From: Mastigias papua
Taxonomy: Eukaryota; Cnidaria; Scyphozoa; Rhizostomeae; Mastigiidae
Assembly: GCA_964019165.1 (NCBI GenBank)
Contig: OZ025269.1
Span: 11,567,614-11,631,613 of the forward strand
DNA: 64,000 nucleotides
Reading direction: 5' to 3'
Position numbers and translations under genes: made by a program. Shown here in pieces: positions 1-11,191 of this stretch. Below the pieces are notes generated by a model. It did not search any database, had not been told where the DNA came from, and saw only the letters and a program-made list of their open reading frames with translations. Each line of letters begins with the position of its first letter. The first letter of the stretch is position 1.

Positions 1-1150
1 TTCAATAAGGCAGTTAATAGAAAAATACAGAGAAGGGAATACAAACCTACATCTTGTGTTTATAGACCTAGAAAAAGCATATGACAGAATACCTAGAAGT
101 GAAGTCTGGAATTGTTTGAGGATAAAGAAAGTACCAGAAAATTATATTAAAATCATCCAGGATATGTACAAAGACAATGAAACCAAGATAACACAACCTG
201 CAGGCAGAAGTGAGAGCTTTACAGTTACAGTGGAAGTGCATTAAGGATCAGCTCTTAGTCCATTTATCTTCACCATTGTAATGGACACCCTAACAGATAA
301 TATTAGAAAGAGGGCGCCAGAGAACATGATGTTTGCAGATGATGTGGTTTTGTGTGGAAAGGAAAGACAGGTTGTAGAAGACTAATTAGAGGGATGGAGG
401 AGATCATTGGAAGACTATGGACTGAAAGTTAGTAGAGAGAAAACGGAGTATCTGAAGATGCAAGCTGGTCACAGAGATGAAGGAGAGATAGAATTAAGAG
501 GAGTCAAGCTAAAGAGGGTGAGTGAATTCAAGTACTTGGGGTCCACACTACAGGAAGATGGAGGAGCATCAAGGGAAGTAGAGAGGAAGATAGCAGCAAG
601 ATGGCATGCGTGGAGAAATATGTCAGGAATACTATGCGATAAGAGAGTGCCTCTATATATTAAGGGAAAGATATATAAAGTGGTAGGTAGACCAGCCTTG
701 TTGTATGGCACAAAAGCACTACAAATAACTAAATGTCAGGAGAAAAAAGCTAATACAGATGAGATGAGAATGCTACGGTGGATGAGAGGAATTACAAGAA
801 AGGATAGGGTGGAAAATGAAACTGCTAGAAAGGAACTTGGAATAGAAAAGGTGAGCGAAAAGATGAGAGAGAAAAGATTAAGATGGTTTGGACGTGTTTG
901 GAGATGTGAGGAACAGGGACTGTGCAAGAGAGTGATGGGGATAAAAGTTGGAAGAAGATCAAGAGGAAGGCCAAAACGACACTTTATGGATTGTATAGAA
1001 GAAGACCTTAAAATTGAGGGGCTGGAGGTGACTGATGCAGAAGATTCTGTGATAGGGAGCTGTGGAGGAGAACGATTCGCACCGGCGACCCTGATTAATC
1101 AGGAGAAGCCAGTAGAAGAGAAGAAGAAGAAGAAAGTAGAAACAAAGTGA
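1..1150 (+). pseudogene. Non-LTR retrotransposon (LINE) reverse-transcriptase relic, cut by the window edge
   Basis: The translated fragments show a LINE-type reverse transcriptase: FIDLEKAYDRIPR near 60-100, FADDVVLCGKE (catalytic ADD box) near 333-365, then the C-terminal LINE region with EFKYLGSTL and a RWFGRVWR...RGRPKRHFMD block near 880-985. Stop codons at about 242 and 384 and the lack of one continuous frame make it a dead copy. The 3' end holds a perfect 14-bp palindrome (CCTGATTAATCAGG, 1090-1103), followed by a GAA-rich tail. This is typical of a LINE 3' terminus. The clade (RTE-like or I-like) cannot be settled here, and the 5' part lies outside the window. Confidence 0.8.
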
Positions 1151-1581
1151 CTTAGTTCGGCTGGTCTGCGCCGCTATCAATGATAGTTCCTGCTGAACCT
1201 GCACCACAATTGCGCAACCCACTGGGTGTTCACATTTTATTTCGTTGCAAACAATCAAGCATTTGGAAAACAAGTGTAATGTCTGCCCAAATCGTCACAT
1301 GAATGCGCGCGCATATGGAAAACCGCACTTTTTTTACAGTTGTGTTTATTTCTATGCCTTCAGCGGCTTACTTGAGCATATACTGATATTACTTAAGCAC
1401 TAACACTAACCTTAACCCTGACCCCTACCCCTTGCTAGCTCTTCAAAGAGTTGAGCTATGGGATGAATGACTGTATCACCGTAATCTGCCCATCGAGGGC
1501 TACCGAATGATATATACCTTCTTGGGGCAGGTCATCTATTTATAGGTGAGGTGAGACACAAGTAATTCTCCTCTGTGCTTA
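1151..1581. other. Intergenic, no gene seen
   Basis: No convincing coding frame. A short stretch near 1402-1432 resembles degenerate telomere-like CCCTAA/CCCTGA repeats but is too short and irregular to matter. The last five bases before the next element (1582-1586, CTATC) are its target-site duplication. Confidence 0.6.
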
Positions 1582-1586
1582 CTATC

Positions 1587-1801
1587 TGTCCGAAATCTTT
1601 ATATTTACAGGTATTTGTTTTGTTGCGAAGTGGACGCTATATTTGATTGACATATGTTAATTAGTTTATGCATTGAGATTTAGGTTGTTGTCGTTGGTAG
1701 AGCGGGAGGATAAGATGAGGAACGAATGAGGGCAGGACGTTTTTATCGAATTCTTAGGCCCAAATCTAAGACACAGATTCTTTCTTTGTGCATTTGGCAC
1801 A
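1587..1801 (+). repeat. 5' LTR of the BEL/Pao element
   Basis: Starts TGTCCGAAAT and ends TTTGGCACA. It matches 7466-7680 with one visible substitution and no length difference. Confidence 0.95.
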
Positions 1802-1865
1802 AAGTGGTCCACCGAGCCGGATTTCGCGTATAATTTGGATATCGAACGGAATAAATCGATAAGAA

Positions 1866-4800
1866 ATGGCTCATGAACTAGAAAGACTGAGGGCGATACG
1901 GGAGTCAACACGAGCATACGCGGAAAAGACTCAAGTTGAAGCGAATGAAATATTGAAAGAATTTAATGTCGATGACTATAACACTTTAAAACTGAAGAAA
2001 CACTCTCTTTTGGAAAGACTGGAGAATCTTGCGGAACTTGATAATGCTATCTTGGATAAAATAGAGGTGTTAGAAATCAACGACGAACTCACGGAGGCAA
2101 GTACATTTCGAGATAAAATTAATTTGACAATTATAGAAATTGACTTCGTACTTGATGAAAGTCAATCGGGAATATCTAGGTCTACATTATCGAACAGACG
2201 AAATGGACCGAACGTAAAACTTCAACCCCTGAAGTTGAAGGACTTTACGGGGGAACCGAGAGAATGGCAGACTTTCTGGGATGGTTTCTCTTCTGCTGTT
2301 CATGAAAACGACGATGTAGCTGAAATCAATAAATTTCAGTACTTAGTTGGTTTGCTTAAGGGTGACGCTGCTCTAGCTGTAGCAGGATTGCCTGTTCGAG
2401 TAGGAAACTACAAAAAGGCCGTCACAATCTTGAAGAACAGGTACGGGCAAAAACAAATCGTTATCGCTAGTCATATGGATGCCCTTATGAAATTGCCGTC
2501 CTGTACAGAAACCAACGATGTAAGAAAATTGAGAGAACTGTATGACATAATAGAAGCAAACGTCAGAGGCTTGGAGTCTTTGGGGGTAGAAAGCGAAAAA
2601 TATGGATCCTTGCTCATTCCGGTTTTGCAACCAAAGTTACCGCTTCAAATTCAAATCGAAATAAGCCGAAAAATTGGAGGAGAAGACTGGAGCCTTACTA
2701 AATTATTGGAAATACTAAGAACGGAGTTGGAAGCACGGGAACGCTGTTTGAAAAGTGTAAATCCTGCAGCAACAGTCAAAAAACCGCAAAACAAACTTTT
2801 GCCGACCGCATCTGCCCTTTTTAATGATGCAGAGAATAATCGACTTGCAAGAGGAACTCCTTATCGAAGCGGGACTTTCTGCACATACTGTAAAGGTAAT
2901 CATAATTCTATAGATTGTCACATCGTTTCTGATCGTTCTGCACGACTAGCACAGTTAAGGAAAGAAGGGCGTTGCTTTATTTGCCTGAGAAAGGGACATA
3001 TTGCAGGAAAATGCGAATCAAAGTATAGATGCAATGCTTGCCATAGAAGTCATCATATTAGTCTTTGTGAAAGGAATAGCAGAAGTTCAAAAGATGCACA
3101 GCAAGCTCAGGAAAAGTCTTTGGAGACCAAAGAAGTTTCAAATCTGCATGTGAATTCAGCAAAATCAATTCTACTTCAAACTGCACAAGCAATAATCTAC
3201 AGCCCCGTTAATCCGCAGAGAAGGATCGTGGTAAGGTTAATTTTTGATTCAGGCAGTCAGCGAAGCTATGTTTCAGAGAGAGTACGTCGATATTTGGATC
3301 TACCAGTAATTGCAAAAGAGCAGATTACAATTAAAACATTTGGAAACAGCGATGGAAAAACCGAAATTTTGGAGAGCGTACGCATTGGAATTCAAGACAA
3401 CTGGCGCGAAAACAGTCAGAAGAAATCTCTAGAAATCGACACATTGGCGGTACCATTCATCTGTACACCTCTAGTAGGTCAAGATATTGAAACTACCCGG
3501 GATGAATTTCCGCGCTTAGCTGGCCTGCAGCTTGCGGACGACGCAAAAGCAGAAACGCGCAGTGAAGTTGATATTTTAATTGGTTGCGATTCGAGTGCTA
3601 AATTTTTTACTGGTGAAGTCCAAATCCCAGAAAATCAAAGAGGACCGACTGCAATGAATACGCTGTTGGGTTGGGTTTTATCCGGACAAGGTGTCCGTAA
3701 GCGGACAAGATTGTCTGACATGGAAGAAACAAACACATATCTGCTGAAAGTAGATTGCAAATCTGTTGAAATTGAAATTGGAAATCAGTTGGAAAAGTTC
3801 TGGGACTTTGAAAGTATCGGAATACGAGATAAAGAAACGGTCGTTGAGAGTTTTACAAAGAACATTTCATTCTCGGACGAAAAGTATTCTGTTAGCTTAC
3901 CCTTTCGTGAAAACTCACCAGTCTTACCGGACAATTACGTGAACACCGTACGCAGACTGGACAGTACAGTGAAGCGACTAAGGAAAGAACCAAAAGTCTT
4001 GAAAGAGTGCGATTCTATTGTGAAAGAACAACTGGAAAAAGGAGTAATCGAAAAAGTAGAGGTAAATAAACCAGTCGAACCAGGACAAGTTCATTATCTA
4101 CCAGGGCAAATTGTCACCCGTAAAGACGCATTAACCACGAAAATTAGGATGGTATTCGATGCTTCTAGTAAATCGCATGGAGTTTGTTTGAATGACACTC
4201 TGCATACTGGTCCATCCTTAACGGAACAATTATATTCAGTTCTGCTAAGATTTAGACTACGGCCTATTGCAATCATCGCGGACGTAGAAAAAGCATTTTT
4301 GGCTATTGGAGTTGATGAAAATCATCGGGACTATTTGCGATTTTTATGGTTGAGAAATGTGGATGAAAATGACTCAGAAATCGTAGTGTATCGATTTTGT
4401 TCAGTTCCTTTTGGATTATGTTGCAGCCCTTTTATTATGAATTCTATCCTTCAGCATCATGTCAAGATGTATGAAAATACTGACACGGAATTTGTTAAAT
4501 TAATGCTTAATTCGTTTTATTGCGATGATTTATCGACCGGTGTAAATACTGTAAAAGAAGGAATCGATTTGTGTTTGAACGCAAAGAAACGATATGCGGA
4601 AGGAAACTTTAATCTTCGAAAATGGAACAGTAACTCATCGGAGTTATTATCATCGTTGAAGTCAGTATCGAAAGACAGCTCTTTACCTAACTCTGGTGCT
4701 CAGAATCAAATTCAAATGGACGATTTGTCGTATGCGAAGATATCAGTCGGAAAGTTTGATGAAATCGAAACTCCAACGGAACAGAAAGTACTTGGTCTCA

Positions 4801-7415
4801 ACTGGAATACGGAAACAGACAGTTTCACGTTGAAATTCGGAAATATTGCTGAGATCGGACTTGCTTCGGAGCCCACAAAGAGAACAGTTTTGAAGACAAC
4901 GGCAACCGTATTTGACCCATTGGGGGTTATTTCGCCAAGTACGTTGAAAGCGAAATTGCTGTTTCAGGATTTGTGTTGTCTAAAAATGAACTGGGACGAT
5001 GAACTGAGTGCAGAACATAAAAGAATTTGGACTAAATGGCTTAATGATTTAAGGGACACAGATTCAGTAATTATAAATCGTTATTATTTTATCAATGCCC
5101 AAGAAATTATTGATTCTTGTGAGTTACATGGATTTGCAGACGCATCGACGAAAGCCATGGGTGCATGCATTTATGCTGTTTATTCAACAAAAATCGGAAC
5201 TTCATCTGTATTAATCACTGGGAAATCAAGAGTTGCGCCGCTAAAGAAAATTTCTATCCCAAGGCTGGAGCTTACTGCCGCTGAAGTTTTATCGAAATTA
5301 ATGGACAATGTCTCGAGATCTTTAGAAACATGCATCAAAATAAACGAAAAGCATTGCTGGACTGACAGTCTAAATACCTTATACTGGATTCATACAGATA
5401 AGGAAATGAAGCAGTTTGTGGATAACAGGGTGAATAAAATTAGAAGCTTAACTTCTAGAGACATGTGGAAGCATTTACCCGGAGTTGACAACCCAGCCGA
5501 TATCGCATCTAGAGGAGCATATTTGCAAAAGTTGGAGAGAAGTACGTTATGGTGGGAAGGACCAAACTGGCTGGTACAGTCTAGTACATTTTGGCCTGCA
5601 CAACCTAAAAAATTACAACCGACAGAAGATGGAATCAAAGAAATGAAATCTGGAGAGAAAGTGGAAACAATCAACTTGTTGTCTTCTGCTGAAAAGCAAA
5701 GAAATCTTTTGGCAATCATATCAGTTGATAGATTCAGTTCAAGTTTGAAGCTCTTCAGGGTGACAGCTATAGTTCTACGGTTCATTAAAAAATTGAAAGA
5801 AAAGAGAGAAAAGTCTACAGGCAATTCTCTGAATAATGATGACATAGATCCACATCAATTGGTATCAGTCGAGGAAACAAATTACGCTGAAAGATTATGG
5901 ATTGTGGAAATACAGAAAGAATTGATATCTGATGCTAAGTACAGTTCATGGGAAAAGAATCTTGGTTTATTTCGAGATTTTGGTGGAATAATTCGGTGCA
6001 AGGGAAGATTAGGAAATTCTCCGATGGAATTCGAAGAAAAATATCCAGCGTTGCTGCCAAGGGATCACCTATTGACCAGGCTGATCATTCTACGCGCACA
6101 TTCAGTTGTAAAACACGGTGGAGTGACGGATACATTAACTCAGGTAAGAGAGAAATTCTGGATTATAAAGGCACGCCAGCTTATCAAAAAGATCATTAGA
6201 CACTGTAGGATTTGCAAACGATTTGAGGGTAATCATTATAAGCTGCCCCCTATATCGGACTTGCCTGAATTTAGAACTGAACAAGTGCCTGCATTCTGCA
6301 ATGTCGGGGTAGATTTTGCTGGCCCTTTATTTGTTAAACAAGAAGGAAATAATCTTACTACGAAGGCCTATATCGCTTTGTTTTCATGCTGTGTTACGCG
6401 CGCCATTCACCTCGAAGTTGTACCGGACTTGACTGCAGATTCTTTTATTCTTTGTTTACGAAGATTTATATCCAGAAGGGGAATTCCACTTTTACTTCTA
6501 TCGGATAACGCTAAAACGTTTAAAAAAGCGAACCTTATTCTTAAGAAACTCTACGAACTATTGCGAAACGCAAAGGTTCATGAGTTCTTGTCGGAACGTT
6601 CGATTACTTGGAGATTCATACTAGCTAGAGCCCCATGGTGGGGAGGGATGTACGAGCGTATGGTGAGAGAAGTTAAAAGACCTTTGAGGAAAATCTTGAG
6701 AAACGCTTGTCTAACTATGGATGAATTAACTACTATCGTTATAGAAATTGAAGCAACTCTTAATTCGCGACCATTAACTTATATTTCTGAAGATGATTCA
6801 GGAGAGCCACTTACGCCTTCTCATTTAGTCTTGGGTCGCAGAGTATTAAATTTACCAGACATTCCAGATCGCAGTTTAGCGGACAATTCAAATTCGCATT
6901 CGCTGTTTTCGAGAAGACTGAAGCACATTGCTACACTCCTACAACATTATTGGAAGCGCTGGAGACACGAGTATTTACGAGGTTTGCGAGAATATCATCG
7001 AAATTCACTCAGTCGAAAGGTAGGAGAGAATTTCATTTCTGTTGGAGACGCTGTAATTATTCATGAAGAAAACCTTCCACGATCTCGTTGGAAGATGGGA
7101 AAAGTTTTGTCATTAATTGCTGGAAAAGATGGTTTTGTACGAGGGGCAAAATTGAAAGTGATATCTAATAAAGGTATTTCAAATGTTATCGAGCGCCCAC
7201 TTCAGAAACTATTTCCTTTGGAAGTTTCAGAACCTAAAGATCAACCAGGAAATGAACAACAGGTCAAGGCCGCGGGAAGTTCAAAGGACAACGGACAGGT
7301 CAGACCAAGGTCTAGACCCCAGTCAGGAGAACCCGGTAGACCTGATAGACCTCCAAGAAGACAAGCTGCGCTAGACGCAGACTTGTTGCGTACATTACGT
7401 AGTTCTTATTCTTGA
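1866..7415 (+). CDS. BEL/Pao Gag-Pol polyprotein (1,849 aa)
   Basis: One uninterrupted frame. Domains in order: a Gag region with the DUF1759-type block LKDFTGEPREWQTFWDGF (about 120-270); three cysteine/histidine knuckles (CTYCKGNHNSIDCH near 338, CFICLRKGHIAGKC near 369, CNACHRSHHISLC near 388); an aspartic protease with LIFDSGSQRSYV (about 458); a reverse transcriptase with FDASSKSHG and the catalytic YCDDL (about 884); a Pao-type peptidase/RNase H region with HGFADASTKAMGA (about 1088); an integrase with an H2C2 zinc finger (HSVVKHGG...CRIC, about 1412-1450); and catalytic D (DFAGP, ~1483), D (SDNAKTF, ~1546) and E (MYERM, ~1597). A DUF5641-like C-terminal domain (RSRWKMGKVL) follows. The order protease-RT-RNase H-integrase and the YCDD box fit BEL/Pao. 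The ATG is the first in frame after the primer-binding site. Confidence 0.95.
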   Translation: MAHELERLRAIRESTRAYAEKTQVEANEILKEFNVDDYNTLKLKKHSLLERLENLAELDNAILDKIEVLEINDELTEASTFRDKINLTIIEIDFVLDESQSGISRSTLSNRRNGPNVKLQPLKLKDFTGEPREWQTFWDGFSSAVHENDDVAEINKFQYLVGLLKGDAALAVAGLPVRVGNYKKAVTILKNRYGQKQIVIASHMDALMKLPSCTETNDVRKLRELYDIIEANVRGLESLGVESEKYGSLLIPVLQPKLPLQIQIEISRKIGGEDWSLTKLLEILRTELEARERCLKSVNPAATVKKPQNKLLPTASALFNDAENNRLARGTPYRSGTFCTYCKGNHNSIDCHIVSDRSARLAQLRKEGRCFICLRKGHIAGKCESKYRCNACHRSHHISLCERNSRSSKDAQQAQEKSLETKEVSNLHVNSAKSILLQTAQAIIYSPVNPQRRIVVRLIFDSGSQRSYVSERVRRYLDLPVIAKEQITIKTFGNSDGKTEILESVRIGIQDNWRENSQKKSLEIDTLAVPFICTPLVGQDIETTRDEFPRLAGLQLADDAKAETRSEVDILIGCDSSAKFFTGEVQIPENQRGPTAMNTLLGWVLSGQGVRKRTRLSDMEETNTYLLKVDCKSVEIEIGNQLEKFWDFESIGIRDKETVVESFTKNISFSDEKYSVSLPFRENSPVLPDNYVNTVRRLDSTVKRLRKEPKVLKECDSIVKEQLEKGVIEKVEVNKPVEPGQVHYLPGQIVTRKDALTTKIRMVFDASSKSHGVCLNDTLHTGPSLTEQLYSVLLRFRLRPIAIIADVEKAFLAIGVDENHRDYLRFLWLRNVDENDSEIVVYRFCSVPFGLCCSPFIMNSILQHHVKMYENTDTEFVKLMLNSFYCDDLSTGVNTVKEGIDLCLNAKKRYAEGNFNLRKWNSNSSELLSSLKSVSKDSSLPNSGAQNQIQMDDLSYAKISVGKFDEIETPTEQKVLGLNWNTETDSFTLKFGNIAEIGLASEPTKRTVLKTTATVFDPLGVISPSTLKAKLLFQDLCCLKMNWDDELSAEHKRIWTKWLNDLRDTDSVIINRYYFINAQEIIDSCELHGFADASTKAMGACIYAVYSTKIGTSSVLITGKSRVAPLKKISIPRLELTAAEVLSKLMDNVSRSLETCIKINEKHCWTDSLNTLYWIHTDKEMKQFVDNRVNKIRSLTSRDMWKHLPGVDNPADIASRGAYLQKLERSTLWWEGPNWLVQSSTFWPAQPKKLQPTEDGIKEMKSGEKVETINLLSSAEKQRNLLAIISVDRFSSSLKLFRVTAIVLRFIKKLKEKREKSTGNSLNNDDIDPHQLVSVEETNYAERLWIVEIQKELISDAKYSSWEKNLGLFRDFGGIIRCKGRLGNSPMEFEEKYPALLPRDHLLTRLIILRAHSVVKHGGVTDTLTQVREKFWIIKARQLIKKIIRHCRICKRFEGNHYKLPPISDLPEFRTEQVPAFCNVGVDFAGPLFVKQEGNNLTTKAYIALFSCCVTRAIHLEVVPDLTADSFILCLRRFISRRGIPLLLLSDNAKTFKKANLILKKLYELLRNAKVHEFLSERSITWRFILARAPWWGGMYERMVREVKRPLRKILRNACLTMDELTTIVIEIEATLNSRPLTYISEDDSGEPLTPSHLVLGRRVLNLPDIPDRSLADNSNSHSLFSRRLKHIATLLQHYWKRWRHEYLRGLREYHRNSLSRKVGENFISVGDAVIIHEENLPRSRWKMGKVLSLIAGKDGFVRGAKLKVISNKGISNVIERPLQKLFPLEVSEPKDQPGNEQQVKAAGSSKDNGQVRPRSRPQSGEPGRPDRPPRRQAALDADLLRTLRSSYS

Positions 7416-7465
7416 TTTAAAATTGTTTCATAGTTAATCATTGCAATGATTAAGGTGGGGAGTAG

Positions 7466-7680
7466 TGTCCGAAATCTTTATATTTACAGGTATTTGTTTT
7501 GTTGCGAAGTGGACGCTATATTTGATTGACATATGTTAATTAGTTTATGCATTGAGATTTAGGTTGTTGTCGTTGGTAGAGCGGGAGGATAAGATAAGGA
7601 ACGAATGAGGGCAGGACGTTTTTATCGAATTCTTAGGCCCAAATCTAAGACACAGATTCTTTCTTTGTGCATTTGGCACA
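7466..7680 (+). repeat. 3' LTR of the BEL/Pao element
   Basis: 215 bp, starts TGTCCG and ends GGCACA. It follows the polypurine-like AAGGTGGGGAGTAG and is flanked on the right by the CTATC target duplication. Confidence 0.95.
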
Positions 7681-7685
7681 CTATC

Positions 7686-9260
7686 TGCAGACATGATCTT
7701 CACGTAAAAATATTTCCTTCTATTTGCAAGCCGCACGTTTGCAATTTATCACTCGAACTATCACGTCCCAATCATCCAGTATGCAATCAAGGCAAGTCAG
7801 AACTAATACAGTGTACGTCCGCATCTGACCAAACTATCCAATAAGTACCAGAAAGACACTACAATTCTGTGACAAAATGTAGCATTTCATAACTGCCCGG
7901 CAGTTGTGACGTGTTCCCAATCCCACGATCGCGAAACTGCCACACCCATTCCTCAACCATATAAATGACACTTACGACAGGCACGCCATAGGGTGGGTAT
8001 ATCACTGCGCGTGTCCAAAGCCAAGCAGAACAGCCTGCAACTGTTTGATTGGCTGGGAGACCTGAGCAGGTCTATTTTCTCCCAATCTTATTGACCAATC
8101 ATCACGCAGACTGGGCCTGAATTTAGCTGTGAAGGCAATGTGCTCAGAATCTGAAATGCTTTTTGGCAGAAGCCTGCCTAAGCCTGGCATGGTTAGGCGT
8201 GAACATTTACGGTCTGTTAGCAGATCGTAGCAACCCTAACCCTAAGGTGATGTCGTTAGTTCGGCACTTACCTGGTACTGTATTGCACTTCGCGCAGTCT
8301 TTGTTGGGCATTTCCTGGACGAAGCAGTACCCTACCTATCACAAAGAAATGCTCAGAACACTGCCATCGCTGGTCTAGGTAGACATCGTGGATTGAAACG
8401 TGTTGATGCAGCTCATAATTGCGGCAAAGATTACTTCTGCAGTGGGTTTTATGCCCACAGTGCCGGAGTGAAGGGGTTCTTCCCCGATCTCTTTGTGGTA
8501 TACATTATTGACTGTATTATGCGTTATTTACCTATATCGAATTGAAGGAGTAGCTGGATGGCTTGAGCCGGTAAAATGGAATCTTAGCCATGCTCCCTTC
8601 ATACATGCTTAACATTGTTAAGGATATATCTGGTAAGGACACTGTTTATATTAACCAGTATTAAATAAATTCCTGTAAGTTATCACTGAGTTGTATTTAA
8701 GTAGTATTGAGGAGACACGCTTGGAATAGCATCTTAACTGAGATTTACCTGGCAAAATCTTTATATCTTGAGCATTTTATTTAAGTTTCACCAATTTGGT
8801 TTTTGTCAATACTTTCCTGTTTAAAGTTTTGATTAATCTGTGTTGGAAGGACTTCACCAATGTATGCACTAACTTAAAATTCAGCTATGCTTTAATGGCA
8901 AGTTTTAAATGGAATGAAATTGGAATTCTGATTGTTACAAGTTTTATTTGATTTTCTTTATTGACTGCTATGCTAGCAAGCTACCTTTCTGTTGTTTATT
9001 CTTTCATTTTGTGTTGATCATTGATAAACTATAAGTGTCAACCAAAATAGGGACCAGATCCCCTTGTGCAACTCTGACCTTCTCTCTTTTCATACTTTGA
9101 TTGCACAATAGAATTCAATTGTTGCCATTGTGTTACTGTGTATAATTGTTATTTTAATGGTAAATAAAATCTGTCTAGTTTATGTGATTACTGGTTAGCC
9201 AGCAATCCACTGAATTCTTAGAATACACAATTTGTTGCAAGTTGGAGGCAAATAGATAGA
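7686..9260. other. Intergenic, no gene recognised
   Basis: Short open frames only; none shows a domain, signal peptide or convincing codon structure. No tRNA or clear repeat boundary was seen. Confidence 0.55.
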
Positions 9261-9357
9261 ATTTACACAGGTAGATTCATTTGGAAGTTAACAACAAAGT
9301 ATGCAAGTGTTCAAGAATATAGGTGATGCTCTTTTCTTAAATGCACATGCAAAAGCT
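9261..9357. repeat. Copy 1 of a 97-bp direct repeat
   Basis: The stretch from ATTTACACAGGTAG to CATGCAAAAGCT recurs at 10448-10545, with a single extra A in the second copy. The second copy sits inside the Copia relic, so it is either a small mobile sequence or a local duplication. Confidence 0.85.
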
Positions 9358-9829
9358 AAAATAAATGTTTGTATCCACTACACAGCAAATGATTGTACTC
9401 CAGCAGGGAGAAGCAAAAATTCATGCTGGATTTATGTTGACAAGGAACAACAGCTGTTGTTAATTTTTGAGTATATGGATAATGGAAGCTATGATTCTCA
9501 CTCCTTTCCACTTGTTTGATTATTTGTAAGGGTTTTTTGGTAATCTACATTTGACTAACATACATAAGTGCCTGTTAACATTTGGTGCTTTCACAGAGAA
9601 AAACTATTAAGGAAGACTTCACATGTTAGCTAAAGCATTCCATCCAAGAAGAAGAAATAAAACAATAGAATGTAATACAACAACAGCAAACTCACGTGAC
9701 ACACAACTAACCAATGACTGCAAAACATTTGACACAGTGAAAATTGTCCAATAATTATATTCAACACCTTCCCTAATTTATGCAATGTTTGAAGTCTTGA
9801 AATGAACCAGTTGATCACTTCAACATCTT

Positions 9830-10947
9830 GACTGACACTTTGTTACCACATCTGCAATGTTGTCTTTAGATTGAATATAATGCAGCTTTATTGTCCCTTT
9901 TATCACCTCTTCTCTAACAAAATAATATTTCACATCAATGTGCTTGTTACTTTGATGCATGACAGGATTTTTGGCTAACTGTATTGTTTCTTGATTATCA
10001 ACACCAATTTCAACTGGAATTCAATTCTGACCATAAACTATTGTACTATTGGATCAAAAAGATGACCTCATGAACACATAGAGCAAAAACCATGCACTCC
10101 GCTTCACATGTTGATAAAGCTATGGTATTCTGTTTCTTACTTTTTCAAGACATGCAACTTCCAGTGTTATTCATCTGAAAAATATATCCAGACATACTGT
10201 CCATGAGAAGAACTTGCTCAGTCCGCATACCAAAATCCTGAAATTTTACTCTTCATCAGATTTGAGAAAGATAAGTCCATAGTGAATGGTATATTTTAAG
10301 TACTGAAGTGCAATTATATCTTTTTCAGTTGGTTTTGATTTCTTTTTGACAACTTAGTTACAGTGTAACTCAAATTGGCCTTGTACAGCACATACCATGT
10401 AGATAAGACTACCTATTATCTCTTTGCATACTAGAGTATGAGTGAGTATTTACACAGGTAGATTCATTTGGAAGTTAACAACAAAGTATGCAAGTGTTCA
10501 AAGAATATAGGTGATGCTCTTTTCTTAAATGCACATGCAAAAGCTTTAAAGGAGATTAGTCAATGTGTCTGCTTAGACCTTCATAACAGGGCTTGGTGTG
10601 AGGCCTGAAATCATGCATGTCGAATTTTGATAATATGTTTTCAAAGTATCTTGTGACATCTCTATGCCATTTTTGAATTGTTTAAACTCAATCCCATGAA
10701 ACCATTTTAATGGGTTCAAAGCTTTCATATTGAATTTGTTAGCTAATCTTTCCTTTGTTTCAATTAGGAAATCATCAGTACTTGCAGCAACACTTGTACC
10801 ATCAACCCAAAATATACTATAGATAACATGTTCAAGTCTACAACTAACAAGTAGACAAGAATCAGTATTTGACTGAACAAATCTGCTCTCAACCAAATGT
10901 TCTTTAAGACCCAGGGGGTCACTGGAACACTTTATATATGGGGTCAC
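9830..10947 (-). pseudogene. Ty1/Copia reverse transcriptase-RNase H relic
   Basis: Read on the minus strand, 10947-10573 gives a Copia-type RT palm (GLKEHLVESRFVQSNTDSCL, then a FWVDG...STDDFL region where YVDD is expected, LANKFNMKALNPLKWFHGIE). After a break, the frames continue with CKEIIGSLIYMVCA and end in the Copia RNase H tail HQSNKHIDVKYYFVREEV...ADVVTK (about 9990-9840). The catalytic YVDD is degraded, several stops interrupt the frame, and a 98-bp repeat copy lies in the middle. No LTRs or integrase were identified. It is a dead fragment. Confidence 0.8.
10448..10545. repeat. Copy 2 of the 97-bp direct repeat
   Basis: Near-identical to 9261-9357 and embedded in the Copia relic, where it separates the RT palm from the following VGSLIY-like block. 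It was therefore probably inserted or duplicated after the Copia copy arrived. Confidence 0.85.
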
Positions 10948-11191
10948 GTGAATACTTTATATGAACATCAGGTATTTTTGGGTAAGAGTATGCTTTGTGA
11001 TCTGGTGTCTCTGAGAAGAACACCAGCCTCAAGATGTATGGAACATTAAGAACAAGCTGATGCTGAAGCTCTATTATAAAATAATTTGAAACTGATATAA
11101 AATGTGTTAAGCTAAACAATGTTTGCAAAAAGTTCTTGAAACACCCAGATCCCAGTTGTAGGTTTTCCAAGACTTTTCGCAAGGATTATAC

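Larger units (their letters stand above)
1587..7680 (+). mobile_element. Complete BEL/Pao LTR retrotransposon
   Basis: Two 215-bp LTRs (1587-1801 and 7466-7680), both TG...CA, enclose a single long gag-pol frame. The 5-bp direct repeat CTATC lies immediately outside both ends (1582-1586 and 7681-7685), so both boundaries are exact. The 5' LTR is followed by a primer-binding-site-like TGG at 1805 (TGGTCCACCGAGCCGGAT). The 3' LTR is preceded by a purine tract (about 7451-7465). I saw one difference between the LTRs (GATGAGG versus GATAAGG), so the insertion is recent. An intact frame, LTRs and target duplication suggest the copy could still be active. No envelope gene is present. Confidence 0.95.

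Noticed and set aside
1395..1435. Interstitial telomeric repeat
   Set aside because: Only a few degenerate CCCTAA/CCCTGA-like units.
10919..11182. 87-codon minus-strand frame upstream of the Copia relic
   Set aside because: It does not show the Copia RT sequence expected upstream and extends to the MITE border. Probably chance.
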